This document shows, piece by piece, positions 55,227 through 63,445 of a DNA stretch of 64,000 bases. The stretch covers positions 62,001-126,000 of the forward strand of contig NZ_QHHQ01000002.1 in NCBI RefSeq assembly GCF_003258595.1, in the 5' to 3' direction. The DNA is from Acuticoccus sediminis (GTDB lineage: Bacteria > Pseudomonadota > Alphaproteobacteria > Rhizobiales > Amorphaceae). The stretch's first letter is position 1; the number at the start of each line of letters is the position of its first letter. The notes under the pieces were generated by a model. The model saw nothing but the letters and a program-made list of their open reading frames with translations, ran no database searches and was not told the origin of the DNA. The position numbers and the translations under genes were made by a program.

Positions 55227-56468
55227 ATGCCCCATCAGCGCTTCCGAAAATTCAACACGCGCGACGTCTACCCAGGCGGCGAGCTCGACAACGACATGTG
55301 CTGGGGCGTGCGCGCCGGCTCGCGCCTCTTCCTGCGCGGTCAGACCGGCTTCGACCTCGACCAGACGTTCGTCGGCCACGGCGACCCCGCTGCTCAGGCG
55401 GACCAGGCGATGAAGAACGCCAAGGTCCTGCTGGAGGAGATGGGCGGCAGCCTCCAGGACATCACCAAGGTCACGACCTACCTCACCGACCGCGCCTACC
55501 GCCCGGAGGTCTACTCCACCGTCGAGCAGCACCTCGCCGGCATTCCCCGGGCCGGAACCGGCCTCGTGGTGAACGGGCTCGCGCTGGCGCAGATGAACGT
55601 GGAGATCGACATCGAGGCGGTGATCGCCCCGCCCGGCCGCCCCCACGAGCGGACGCGCACGCACACGACGCGCAACTGGTTCTCGCAGGGCTTCGACTGG
55701 GTCGGCGCGCAGGTCGTGAAGACCGAGGACGAGATTTACCTGCGCGGCCAGACCGGCAGCAGGCTCGACGGCAGCGGCATGGCCTCCAGGGGCTACGGCG
55801 TCGCCGACGCCGAGGCGCAGGCCGACCTCGCGCTCCAGAATGCGCGCTTCCTGCTGGAGGAGGCCGGCAGCAGCCTCAACGACGTCTGCAAGCTGCGCGT
55901 CTACATCGCCGACCGCGCCTACCGCGAGGTCGTCTACCGGCAGCTCGGCCGTCATTTCGGCGACGTGCACCCGGCCTCGACGGGCCTCATCATCCGCGCC
56001 TTCGCCCGGCCGGAGATCCTCGTCGAGATCGACATGGCGGTCGTCCTGTCCAAGGGGACGCCCCATACCCGGTTCCGCAAGTTCGAGACGAAGGACTGGT
56101 ACGCCAGCTCGCAGAAGCTCGACGCGCGGTTCTGCATGGCCGTGCGAGCCGGCGACCGGATCTTCCTGCGCGGGCAGACCGGCCACACCCTCGACGGCAC
56201 GCTCGTCGGGAGCGGCGACCCGGCGGCGCAGGCCCATCAGGCGATGGAGAACGTCAAGGTCCTCCTGGAGGAGGCCGGCGGCAGGATGACCGACATCTGC
56301 AAGGTCACGACCTACCTCACCGACCGCGCCTTCCGGACCCCGGTCTACCGGGCGATGGGGGAGCACCTGAGAGGCATCCACCCGGTCGGCACCGGCCTCG
56401 TGGTCGACGGCCTCGCCACCCCGGACATGCTGGTTGAAATCGACGTCGAGGCAGTGATCGAACAATGA
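55227..56468 (+). CDS. Single-chain protein of three RidA/YjgF domains
   Basis: 413 residues consisting of three consecutive RidA-like domains (about 1-137, 140-277, 278-413). Units 1 and 3 both begin with PHxRFRKF and each unit repeats LRGQTG, a QADxAxxNxxxLLEE-like helix, VYIADRAYR/TYLTDRA and VEID near its end. RidA proteins are homotrimers, so this chain could fold as a covalent pseudo-trimer. By my alignment the catalytic Arg of imine-deaminating RidA is Thr in all units, suggesting a non-canonical activity. The stop overlaps the M20 gene start by 4 bp. Confidence 0.85.
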   Translation: MPHQRFRKFNTRDVYPGGELDNDMCWGVRAGSRLFLRGQTGFDLDQTFVGHGDPAAQADQAMKNAKVLLEEMGGSLQDITKVTTYLTDRAYRPEVYSTVEQHLAGIPRAGTGLVVNGLALAQMNVEIDIEAVIAPPGRPHERTRTHTTRNWFSQGFDWVGAQVVKTEDEIYLRGQTGSRLDGSGMASRGYGVADAEAQADLALQNARFLLEEAGSSLNDVCKLRVYIADRAYREVVYRQLGRHFGDVHPASTGLIIRAFARPEILVEIDMAVVLSKGTPHTRFRKFETKDWYASSQKLDARFCMAVRAGDRIFLRGQTGHTLDGTLVGSGDPAAQAHQAMENVKVLLEEAGGRMTDICKVTTYLTDRAFRTPVYRAMGEHLRGIHPVGTGLVVDGLATPDMLVEIDVEAVIEQ

Positions 56469-57748
56469 CCGAAGATACCCGCAGCGCGGACCGCCGGACG
56501 CTCCTCGAGTGGATCGAGGCGGACCGGGAGGCGCTGATCGACTTCCTCAGCCGCTTCGTCAGGGCGGCGTCCCCCAACCCGCCGGGCGACACGCGCGAGG
56601 CGACCGCCGTTCTGACCGAGGCGCTCGGCGCGGACGGCCTGCCCTTCCGCATCGTCGCGCCGCAGGAGACGATGCCGAACATCGTCGGCTCGTTCGACGG
56701 CGGCCGCCCCGGCCGGCACCTCGTCCTTAACGGGCACATCGACGTCTTCCCGGCGCAGGAGAGCGCGCCCGGCGACCGCGACCCGTGGAGCGGCGCGGTC
56801 GAGGACGGCAAGCTCTACGGCCGCGGCGTCGCGGACATGAAGTGCGGCACGGCCTCCTCCGTCATCGCCTACCGGTACCTCTACCGTTTGCGCGAACGGC
56901 TCTCGGGCCGCCTCACGCTGACGGCCGTGTCGGACGAGGAGACCGGCGGCCGGTGGGGCGCGCGATACCTGATGGAGAACTTCCGCGACGAGGTTCTCGG
57001 CGACTGCTGCCTCAACGGCGAGCCGAGCGGCATCCACACGGTGCGGTTCGGTGACAAGGGGACGCTGCGCTTCACCCTCACTGCCCGGACGCGCGGCGCC
57101 CATGGCGCCTACCCGCACCTCAGCGAGAGCGCGACGAAGATCATCGTGCGCGTCGCGACGGAACTCGAGGCGCTCGAGGACATCGAGCCCAACATGCCCG
57201 AGGAGATCCGCGCAGCGCTCGCCGAGCCCGCGGCGGTCGCGGCGGTCGAATCGAGCCTCGGCACGGGCGCGTCGGAGGTCGTCCCGCGCGTGACGGTCAA
57301 CATCGGCATGCTGCACGGGGGCATCAAGGTGAACGTCCTGCCGGACGAGTGCCAGATGCAGATCGACGTGCGGATCCCCATCGGCGTCGACCGGGAGATG
57401 GTCCGCGGCCGGATCGAGGAGATCCTCACGCGTTATCCACAGGTCACGCTGGAGGAGCATATCTACCACTCCTACCCCTACAGCGTGTGCGATCCGAAGT
57501 CCGACATGGTGAAGATCCTGCAGGACAACGTCGAGACGCTGATGGGTCACCGGCCGCCGCCGATCATCTCGCTCGGCGGGGCCGACACGCGCTTCTGGCG
57601 CTGGGAGGGCGTCAACGCCTACCTCTACGGTCCCAACCCGCAATCGATGGGGCGGCGCGACGAGCACGTGGAGATCGAGGAGTTCCTCCACATCGTCCGC
57701 ACCCACACCCTGTCGGCCTACGACTACCTGACGGCGGCCGACGGCTGA
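56465..57748 (+). CDS. M20-family metallopeptidase/deacylase, copy 1
   Basis: 427 residues of the ArgE/DapE-like family. Metal-binding motifs: LNGHIDVFP (His91, Asp93), GRGVADMKCG (bridging Asp124), SDEETGG with catalytic Glu158 and metal Glu159, and a C-terminal His near the end. A dimerisation domain lies between about 190 and 310. It hydrolyses an N-acyl or amide/peptide bond. The 4-bp ATGA overlap couples it to the triple RidA. It is clearly paralogous to the M20 gene at 58906. Confidence 0.9.
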   Translation: MTEDTRSADRRTLLEWIEADREALIDFLSRFVRAASPNPPGDTREATAVLTEALGADGLPFRIVAPQETMPNIVGSFDGGRPGRHLVLNGHIDVFPAQESAPGDRDPWSGAVEDGKLYGRGVADMKCGTASSVIAYRYLYRLRERLSGRLTLTAVSDEETGGRWGARYLMENFRDEVLGDCCLNGEPSGIHTVRFGDKGTLRFTLTARTRGAHGAYPHLSESATKIIVRVATELEALEDIEPNMPEEIRAALAEPAAVAAVESSLGTGASEVVPRVTVNIGMLHGGIKVNVLPDECQMQIDVRIPIGVDREMVRGRIEEILTRYPQVTLEEHIYHSYPYSVCDPKSDMVKILQDNVETLMGHRPPPIISLGGADTRFWRWEGVNAYLYGPNPQSMGRRDEHVEIEEFLHIVRTHTLSAYDYLTAADG

Positions 57749-57784
57749 CCCGGCCGTCCGCCGACAACGCCGCCACCGACCGGG

Positions 57785-57808
57785 CCCGCCGCGCGAATTC
57801 GCGGCGGG
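57785..57808 (+). terminator. 9-bp GC hairpin after the first M20 gene
   Basis: CCCGCCGCG and CGCGGCGGG are perfectly complementary with a CGAATT loop, 37 bp after the stop. No T-tract follows, so it may be a weak terminator or mRNA-end stabiliser separating the RidA-M20 transcript from the next genes. Confidence 0.5.
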
Positions 57809-57917
57809 TGATGCCGCCACCGGCAGCGGGGGCCCGGAGTCCCGCGCCCGCCCATGCCCAAAACTTAAACATGCTCACCAAGTTGACAGGGCGGCATTCC
57901 AAATCCACAGTCATGCG

Positions 57918-57939
57918 GCAGGTATAACGATTTACCTGC
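57918..57939. promoter_or_regulatory. Inverted repeat GCAGGTA-N8-TACCTGC, candidate operator
   Basis: Perfect 7-bp arms separated by TAACGATT, about 50 bp before the N-formylglutamate amidohydrolase start. A TATAAC -10-like hexamer (57923-57928) lies within the left arm and spacer, so a bound protein would block it. Function is inferred from position and symmetry. Confidence 0.45.
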
Positions 57940-57991
57940 GTCGTTTCCGGTAGCACCCTTGCTCCGGCAGGACGCGGGAGAGGAGATCGAG

Positions 57992-58906
57992 TTGGCGGAC
58001 GGTGTCGCAGTGGCGAAGTACATTCCCGGGGTTTTCCTGCGCCGCGATCCCGGCGGCCCCGCTGCGCCGGTGGTGTTCGACATCCCCCGCAGCGGCGGCG
58101 AATACCCGCGACGGTTCCGCTCCTCCGCCCCTTTCGACGCGGTCCAGCGCTCCATCTCGATGTACCTCGAGGAACTCTACGCCGACGCGCCGGACGCCGG
58201 CGCGACCTACCTCTTCGCCCTCTTCCCCAACGCCTTCGTCGACGCCAATCGCCACGAGACTGACATCGACCCGGCGATGATCGACGGCACCTGGCCCGGA
58301 ACGCTCGAGCCGACGATCAAGAGCGAGCTCGGCATCGGGCTCATCCACTCGATGTGCGGGATCGGCGATATCCCGCTGCAGGACGGCAAGCTCAGCGTCG
58401 CCGACGTGCGCGACCGCATCGAGAACTACTTCCTCCCCTACCACGACGAGCTCGCGGCCCAGCTCGAGATGCACCGCCAGCGGTCGGGCGTCGCCTTCCA
58501 CGTGAGCTGCCACAGCATGGCGTCCATCGGCGGCAAGTCGACCGTCGACGCCGGCCAGCCGCGCAGCCAGTTCGACATCGGCGACCGCCACGGCACCACC
58601 TGCGAGCCCGGCTTCGTCGCCGTGGTGAAGGAGACGCTGGAGAACTTCGGCTACGAGGTCACCGTCAACAAGCACTACGCCGGCGCCGAATCGATCCGCC
58701 GGCACGCCAGGCCCGAAGCCGGCATCCACAGCCTGCAGATCGAGATGAACCGCAGCCTCTACATGGAGGAGGACGAGTTCCTGCGCGGCGAGGCATTCGA
58801 CACCGTGCGCGGCCACCTCGCGGCGCTCGAAAAGGCGATCTGCGCCTACGCCCGCGACCGGACCGCCACGGGCGGCAAGGCCCCGGCGGAAGCGGGCCTC
58901 TCCTGA
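57992..58906 (+). CDS. N-formylglutamate amidohydrolase-family protein
   Basis: 304 residues. Family features: FDIPRSGGEYP near the start, ANRHETDID with metal His/Asp residues, FHVSCHSMAS with a conserved His, and NRSLYM close to the C-terminus. The family removes N-formyl or similar groups from acidic amino acids; in Hut pathways it makes glutamate, but no hut genes are here. TTG 57992 is chosen because GGAGAGGAG lies 7-8 nt upstream; a TTG at 57959 is less well placed. The stop overlaps the next M20 start by 1 bp. Confidence 0.85.
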   Translation: MADGVAVAKYIPGVFLRRDPGGPAAPVVFDIPRSGGEYPRRFRSSAPFDAVQRSISMYLEELYADAPDAGATYLFALFPNAFVDANRHETDIDPAMIDGTWPGTLEPTIKSELGIGLIHSMCGIGDIPLQDGKLSVADVRDRIENYFLPYHDELAAQLEMHRQRSGVAFHVSCHSMASIGGKSTVDAGQPRSQFDIGDRHGTTCEPGFVAVVKETLENFGYEVTVNKHYAGAESIRRHARPEAGIHSLQIEMNRSLYMEEDEFLRGEAFDTVRGHLAALEKAICAYARDRTATGGKAPAEAGLS

Positions 58907-60168
58907 TGGGCGCGCGCGAAACCCTCCTCGCCGAGATCGAGCGCGACCGCGATGAGATCGTGGCGCTCCTGTCGCGCTTCGTGGCCGCCCCGTCCCCCAA
59001 CCCGCCGGGCGACACCGCCGAGGCGACCGCCGTCCTCACCGACTATCTCGGCAAGGCCGGCGTCCCCTTCCGCACAGTGACGGCGGAGGGGCACCCCAAC
59101 ATCGTCGGCGGGTTCGACGGCGCGTCGGGCGGCCCGCACCTCGTCCTCAACGGCCACATCGACGTCTTCCCCGTCTCCCCCGACGAGGCGTGGACCCATC
59201 CCCCGTTCAGCGGCGCCGTCGCGGACGGGCAGGTCTGGGGCCGCGGCACGACCGACATGAAGGCGGGGACCATCGCCTCGGTCATCACCTACGTCTACCT
59301 CCACAGGCTGCGCGAGGCGCTCGGCGGGCGCCTCACCCTGACGGCCGTCTCCGACGAGGAGACCGGCGGCAAGTGGGGCGCGCTCTACCTCCTGCGCGAG
59401 CTGGGAGACGAGGTGCGCGGCGACGCCGTCCTCAACGGCGAGCCCAGCAACACCTCCTCCGTGCGCTTCTGCGAGAAGGGTACGCTGCGCCTCACCTTCA
59501 CCATCCGCGCGAACGGCGCGCACGGCGCCTACCCGAACAAGAGCGAGAACCCCAATCGCATCGCCGGCAAGCTGATGGAGCGGCTCGACCGGCTGACCGA
59601 GCTCGCGCCCGACACCCCCGAGGCACTCGCAGCGCTCCTCGCCGACCCGAAGGTCCGCGCGGCCATCGACGCCGCGATGGGCGCCGGGACCGCCGACATC
59701 GCCGACAAGGTGACCGTGAACTACGGCGTGGTGAACGGCGGCGTGAAGGTGAACATCATCCCCAGCGTCTGCCGCATGGAGGTGGACATCCGCCTGCCCA
59801 TCGGTATCGACCGCGCCGCCGTCCTCGCCGAGATCGAGACGATCCTGGCGGACTTCCCGCAGACCACCCTCGAGGTGCAGGAGGCGGCCAGCAACGCCTC
59901 CAGCTACAGCGAGCCGGACCACCCGATCGCGGCGCTGGTGCAGAAGAACGCCGCCGAGCTCGGCCGGCCGGGGGTCGTGCCGATCCCCAGCATGGGCGCG
60001 TCCGACTGCAAGCATTTCCGCCACTTCGGCGTGCCGTCCTACATCTACGGCGTCCCGGCCGGGAACATGGGCCGCGCCGACGAGGCGGTGGCGATCGACG
60101 ACTTCATGCACGTCGTCAAGACCCACGCGCTGACCGCGTTCGACTATCTGTCGGGAGGCCGGACTTGA
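58906..60168 (+). CDS. M20-family metallopeptidase/deacylase, copy 2
   Basis: 420 residues, closely similar to the M20 protein at 56465 (shared SPNPPGDTxEATAVLT, LNGHIDVFP with His84/Asp86, DEETGGxWGA). GRGTTDMKAG supplies the bridging Asp. Differences cluster in the dimerisation domain and C-terminus (ASDCKHFRHFG), suggesting a related but different substrate. It overlaps both neighbours (TGATG with the amidohydrolase, TTGA with DUF1028), so the three are tightly coupled. Confidence 0.9.
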   Translation: MGARETLLAEIERDRDEIVALLSRFVAAPSPNPPGDTAEATAVLTDYLGKAGVPFRTVTAEGHPNIVGGFDGASGGPHLVLNGHIDVFPVSPDEAWTHPPFSGAVADGQVWGRGTTDMKAGTIASVITYVYLHRLREALGGRLTLTAVSDEETGGKWGALYLLRELGDEVRGDAVLNGEPSNTSSVRFCEKGTLRLTFTIRANGAHGAYPNKSENPNRIAGKLMERLDRLTELAPDTPEALAALLADPKVRAAIDAAMGAGTADIADKVTVNYGVVNGGVKVNIIPSVCRMEVDIRLPIGIDRAAVLAEIETILADFPQTTLEVQEAASNASSYSEPDHPIAALVQKNAAELGRPGVVPIPSMGASDCKHFRHFGVPSYIYGVPAGNMGRADEAVAIDDFMHVVKTHALTAFDYLSGGRT

Positions 60169-60881
60169 CCTATTCCATCGCCGCGCGCTGCCCCCGCACC
60201 GGCCAGTTCGGCCTCGCGGTGACGACGTCGTCCATCGCCGTCGGCCCGCGCTGCGCCTTCGCCCGGCCCGGGATCGGCGCGGTGCTGACCCAGCATCAGA
60301 CCGATCCGCGCCTCGGCCCCATGGGTCTCGCCCTCCTCGAGGAGGGCCTCCCTGCGGCGGAGGTCATCGAGCGGCTGACGACCTCGGGCGATCCGCACAT
60401 TCAGCGCCGCCAGCTCGCCGTGGTGGACCGCAACGGGCAGACCGGCGTGTTCCACGGCGACAAGATCTGGTCGGTCCACGGCGAAGCGCGCACCGACGGC
60501 GCCATCGCGATCGCCAACATCGTGCGCAACGCGGACGTGCCGGCGGCGATGATCGCGGCCTTCGACGAACGGCCCGAGGAGCCGCTCGCCGAGCGCCTCG
60601 TCGCCGCGCTGGAGGCGGGCAAGGCGGCCGGCGGCGAGTGGAAGCAGGAGAAATCCGCCGCGCTCCTCGTGGTCGAGGCCGAGACCTTCCCGCTCGTCGA
60701 CCTCCGCGTCGACTACGATCCCCGCGCCATCGACCAGCTGCGGTTCCTCTGGGACACGTACCGGCCGATGGTCGAGATGTACGTCGCGCGCGCCCTCGCG
60801 CCCGACACCCCACCCGCCGGCTTCACGCCGCCGCCCGGCTCCGCCCCGAAGCCAACCCCCGCGCCGACCCCGGCCACCTAA
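60165..60881 (+). CDS. DUF1028-family protein
   Basis: 238 residues starting with TTG 60165, overlapping the M20 stop (TTGA). The N-terminus MTYSIAARCPRTGQFGLAV and TSSIAVGPRCAFARPG define DUF1028, an Ntn-hydrolase-like fold of unknown function often found with M20 peptidases, RidA and Dpp-type transporters. About residues 160-205 carry the conserved LPLVDLRVDYDP-like region; the last 24 residues are a Pro-rich tail that looks disordered. A role in amide hydrolysis is plausible but unproven. Confidence 0.85.
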   Translation: MTYSIAARCPRTGQFGLAVTTSSIAVGPRCAFARPGIGAVLTQHQTDPRLGPMGLALLEEGLPAAEVIERLTTSGDPHIQRRQLAVVDRNGQTGVFHGDKIWSVHGEARTDGAIAIANIVRNADVPAAMIAAFDERPEEPLAERLVAALEAGKAAGGEWKQEKSAALLVVEAETFPLVDLRVDYDPRAIDQLRFLWDTYRPMVEMYVARALAPDTPPAGFTPPPGSAPKPTPAPTPAT

Positions 60882-60930
60882 CGCGCTCCACCTCTACGCG
60901 AGGCGCCTGACAATTCCGGAGGACTGAACC

Positions 60931-62424
60931 ATGAAACGACTGATCGGTGCCCTTCTGCTGGCGACAAGCCTCGCAGCGGGCGGCCCGGCGCTGGCCCAGA
61001 CGGAGCTGGTCGCGACGCTCAACGCGAATCCGAACCACCTCTGGCCCGCCAAGGCCACGATCGGCGAGGAGTACAACCTTGCCGTTCTCATGTACAACGG
61101 CCTCGTCCGCATCACCCCGGACCTCGAGTTCGAACCGGACCTCGCCGAGAGCTGGGAGGCCAACGAGGACGCCACCGTCTGGACCTTCCACCTGCGCAAG
61201 GGCGTGAAGTTCCATCACGGCAAGGAGCTGAAGGCCGAGGACGTCATCCGCTCCTTCGAGTTGATCGCCGACCCGGACACCGCCTCCCGCGCGTCGAGCC
61301 ACACCGACCTCATCGAGTCGATGAAGGCGGTGGACGACTACACCGTCGAGTTCACGCTGAAGCAGCCCTACGCCGGCTGGGCCGAGCTGATGATCGAGCG
61401 TCAGCTCAAGATCGTCCCGTCCGACCGCACGCCCGAGCAGCTCGCCAACGAGCCCGTCGGCACCGGCCCCTTCATGTTCGAGAGCTACCAGCCGGGCGAC
61501 AAGATCGTCCTGAAGAAGTTCCCGGACTACTACGAGGAGGGTCTGCCGAAGGTCGACACCCTCGAGCTGCGCATCATGCCGGAGGACGCGGCCAAGATCG
61601 CCGCGCTGAAGTCCGGTGACGTCGACCTCATCGGCAACCTGCCGCTGGAGGCGATCGAGGAGCTCGAAGGCGTCGACGGCATCACCGTCGACGCGAAGGC
61701 CACCGCGACGTGGGACGGCATCGTCTTCAACAACGAGACCAAGCCGTTCAACGACGTGCGCGTCCGCCGCGCGATGCTGATGGCGATCGACAAGCCCGCC
61801 CTGGTCGACTTCGCGGTGTTCGGCAACGGCGCCCCGACCCACTCGCCGATCCCGCCGACGCACAAGTTCTTCAACAAGGACATCGGCTTCGACGTCGATA
61901 TCGAGGGCGCCAAGGCGCTGCTCGCCGAGGCCGGCTACCCGAAGGGCTTCGACATCACCATCCACGCCCCCGTCGGCCGCCCGACGCGTGAGCGTGCCGC
62001 CGTCGCCCTGCAGCAGATGCTGAAGCCCATCGGCGTCAACGCCAAGGTCGAGCGCGTGCCCTACAACCGGTACGGCGCGACGGTCAGCGGCCAGGCGCCC
62101 TTCTACATGGACGGCTACTTCGCCCGCCCGACGCTCGACACGTCCACGTTCTCCTGGTTCCACAGCACCGGCTCCTGGAACACGCGCATGTGGCACTACA
62201 AGAGCGACGAGATGGACGCCATCCTCGACGAGGCGCGCAAGACCACCGACGAGGCGCGGCTCCGGGAGCTCTACATGAAGTTCCAGGAGCTCCTCGTGAC
62301 CGAGGTCCCGGGCATCATCATGTACTCGATGAACTTCGCCACCGCCTACTCGGACAAGCTCAAGGGCTACGAGACCCATCCGTACCTCTGGATGGACCTG
62401 CGGAACGCCTCGATCGAGGAATGA
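60931..62424 (+). CDS. ABC transporter substrate-binding protein, family 5 (peptide/opine type)
   Basis: 497 residues. Signal peptide about 1-23 (GGPALAQ). SBP_bac_5 features: EYNLAVLMYNGLVR, DLEFEPDLAESWE, TFHLRKGVKFHHGKEL, GTGPFMFESYQPG and VRRAMLMAIDKPAL. Binds peptides, opines or other amide compounds in the periplasm. GGAGGA precedes its ATG. It is 49 bp after the DUF1028 gene and likely delivers the substrate of the upstream hydrolases. Confidence 0.93.
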   Translation: MKRLIGALLLATSLAAGGPALAQTELVATLNANPNHLWPAKATIGEEYNLAVLMYNGLVRITPDLEFEPDLAESWEANEDATVWTFHLRKGVKFHHGKELKAEDVIRSFELIADPDTASRASSHTDLIESMKAVDDYTVEFTLKQPYAGWAELMIERQLKIVPSDRTPEQLANEPVGTGPFMFESYQPGDKIVLKKFPDYYEEGLPKVDTLELRIMPEDAAKIAALKSGDVDLIGNLPLEAIEELEGVDGITVDAKATATWDGIVFNNETKPFNDVRVRRAMLMAIDKPALVDFAVFGNGAPTHSPIPPTHKFFNKDIGFDVDIEGAKALLAEAGYPKGFDITIHAPVGRPTRERAAVALQQMLKPIGVNAKVERVPYNRYGATVSGQAPFYMDGYFARPTLDTSTFSWFHSTGSWNTRMWHYKSDEMDAILDEARKTTDEARLRELYMKFQELLVTEVPGIIMYSMNFATAYSDKLKGYETHPYLWMDLRNASIEE

Positions 62425-62431
62425 TTGACGG

Positions 62432-62459
62432 CCGGCCGTGCGGGCGACCGCGCGGCCGG
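62432..62459 (+). promoter_or_regulatory. 12-bp stem-loop with GCGA tetraloop between SBP and permease genes
   Basis: CCGGCCG-T-GCGG pairs with CCGC-G-CGGCCGG (one U-G wobble) around a GCGA loop, a GNRA-type tetraloop. It begins 8 nt after the binding-protein stop and has no T-tract. It is likely an mRNA stabiliser/attenuator that sets binding protein above permease levels. Confidence 0.7.
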
Positions 62460-62485
62460 GTCCCCTGTGCGAAGGAGTCCGCGCG

Positions 62486-63445
62486 GTGCTGATCTATTTT
62501 TGCAAGAGACTGGTCTATGTCGTCGGCATCGTATTCGTGGTGTCGCTTCTGATCTTCTTCATCACGCAGATCATGCCGGGCAACGTCGCCTACGTGATCC
62601 TGGGCGACTTCGCACCGCTCGATCAGATCCACGCGCTGGAGGAGAAGCTCGGCTTCAACGACCCCTGGTACGTCCAGTACTGGCGCTGGCTGAGCCACGT
62701 CGTGCGGTTCGACTTCGGCGACTCGCTCATCATGGAGCGCCCCATCGGGCCGATCCTGTGGCAGGCCGTCGCCAACTCCGCCATCCTCGCCGTCATCTCC
62801 ATCATCCTGGTCGCGATCATCGGCATCTGGCTCGGCGTCTACAGCGCCGTGCGCCATGGCCGGGCGAGCGACCACGCCGTCTCCATCGGCACCTACATCG
62901 TCCTCGCCGTGCCTGAATTCTTCTGGTGCATCGTCCTCATCGTCGTCTTCGCCGGCACGCTGAACTGGCTCCCGGCGACCGGCTACACCGCCTTCCAGGA
63001 CGGCTTCTTCGCCTGGGCCTCGCACCTGATCCTTCCGGTCGTCGCGCTGGTGATGGGGCTGGTCGCGCACGTCTCGCGCCTCACCCGCTCCTCGATGCTG
63101 GAGGTGATGCACAGCCAGTACGTCGTCGCGGCCCGCGCTCGCGGCATCCCCGAGGCGCGCGTCATCCGCGAGCATGCCCTTCCGAACGCGCTGCTGCCGA
63201 CCATCACCGTGCTCGCCATCGACGTCGGCGTCCTGATGGGCGGAATGATCGTGGTAGAGACGATCTTCTCCTACCCGGGCCTCGGGCGCCTGCTGATCTT
63301 CAGCATCCAGCAGCTCGACCTGCCGCTGATCCAGGCCGCGATGATGGTCGTCGCGGTGATCTACGCGCTCGCCAACCTCCTGGCCGACGTCCTCTACGCC
63401 TTCCTCAACCCCCGCATCCGCTATGGAAAGGTGGCCCATGGCTGA
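62486..63445 (+). CDS. Dpp-type ABC transporter permease (DppB-like)
   Basis: 319 residues with six transmembrane helices; the N-terminus LIYFCKRLVYVVGIVFVVS is the DppB/OppB signature, followed by the conserved periplasmic region LGFNDPWYVQYWRWL and the EAA loop (AARARGIPEARVIREHALPN). GTG 62486 is chosen for GAAGGAG upstream; an earlier in-frame start is less suitable. It overlaps the second permease by 8 bp. Confidence 0.92.
   Translation: MLIYFCKRLVYVVGIVFVVSLLIFFITQIMPGNVAYVILGDFAPLDQIHALEEKLGFNDPWYVQYWRWLSHVVRFDFGDSLIMERPIGPILWQAVANSAILAVISIILVAIIGIWLGVYSAVRHGRASDHAVSIGTYIVLAVPEFFWCIVLIVVFAGTLNWLPATGYTAFQDGFFAWASHLILPVVALVMGLVAHVSRLTRSSMLEVMHSQYVVAARARGIPEARVIREHALPNALLPTITVLAIDVGVLMGGMIVVETIFSYPGLGRLLIFSIQQLDLPLIQAAMMVVAVIYALANLLADVLYAFLNPRIRYGKVAHG

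Noticed and set aside
57883-57928. TTGACA and TATAAC as a sigma-70 promoter
   Set aside because: The two hexamers are 34 bp apart, twice the workable spacing; only the TATAAC within the inverted repeat is kept as a note.
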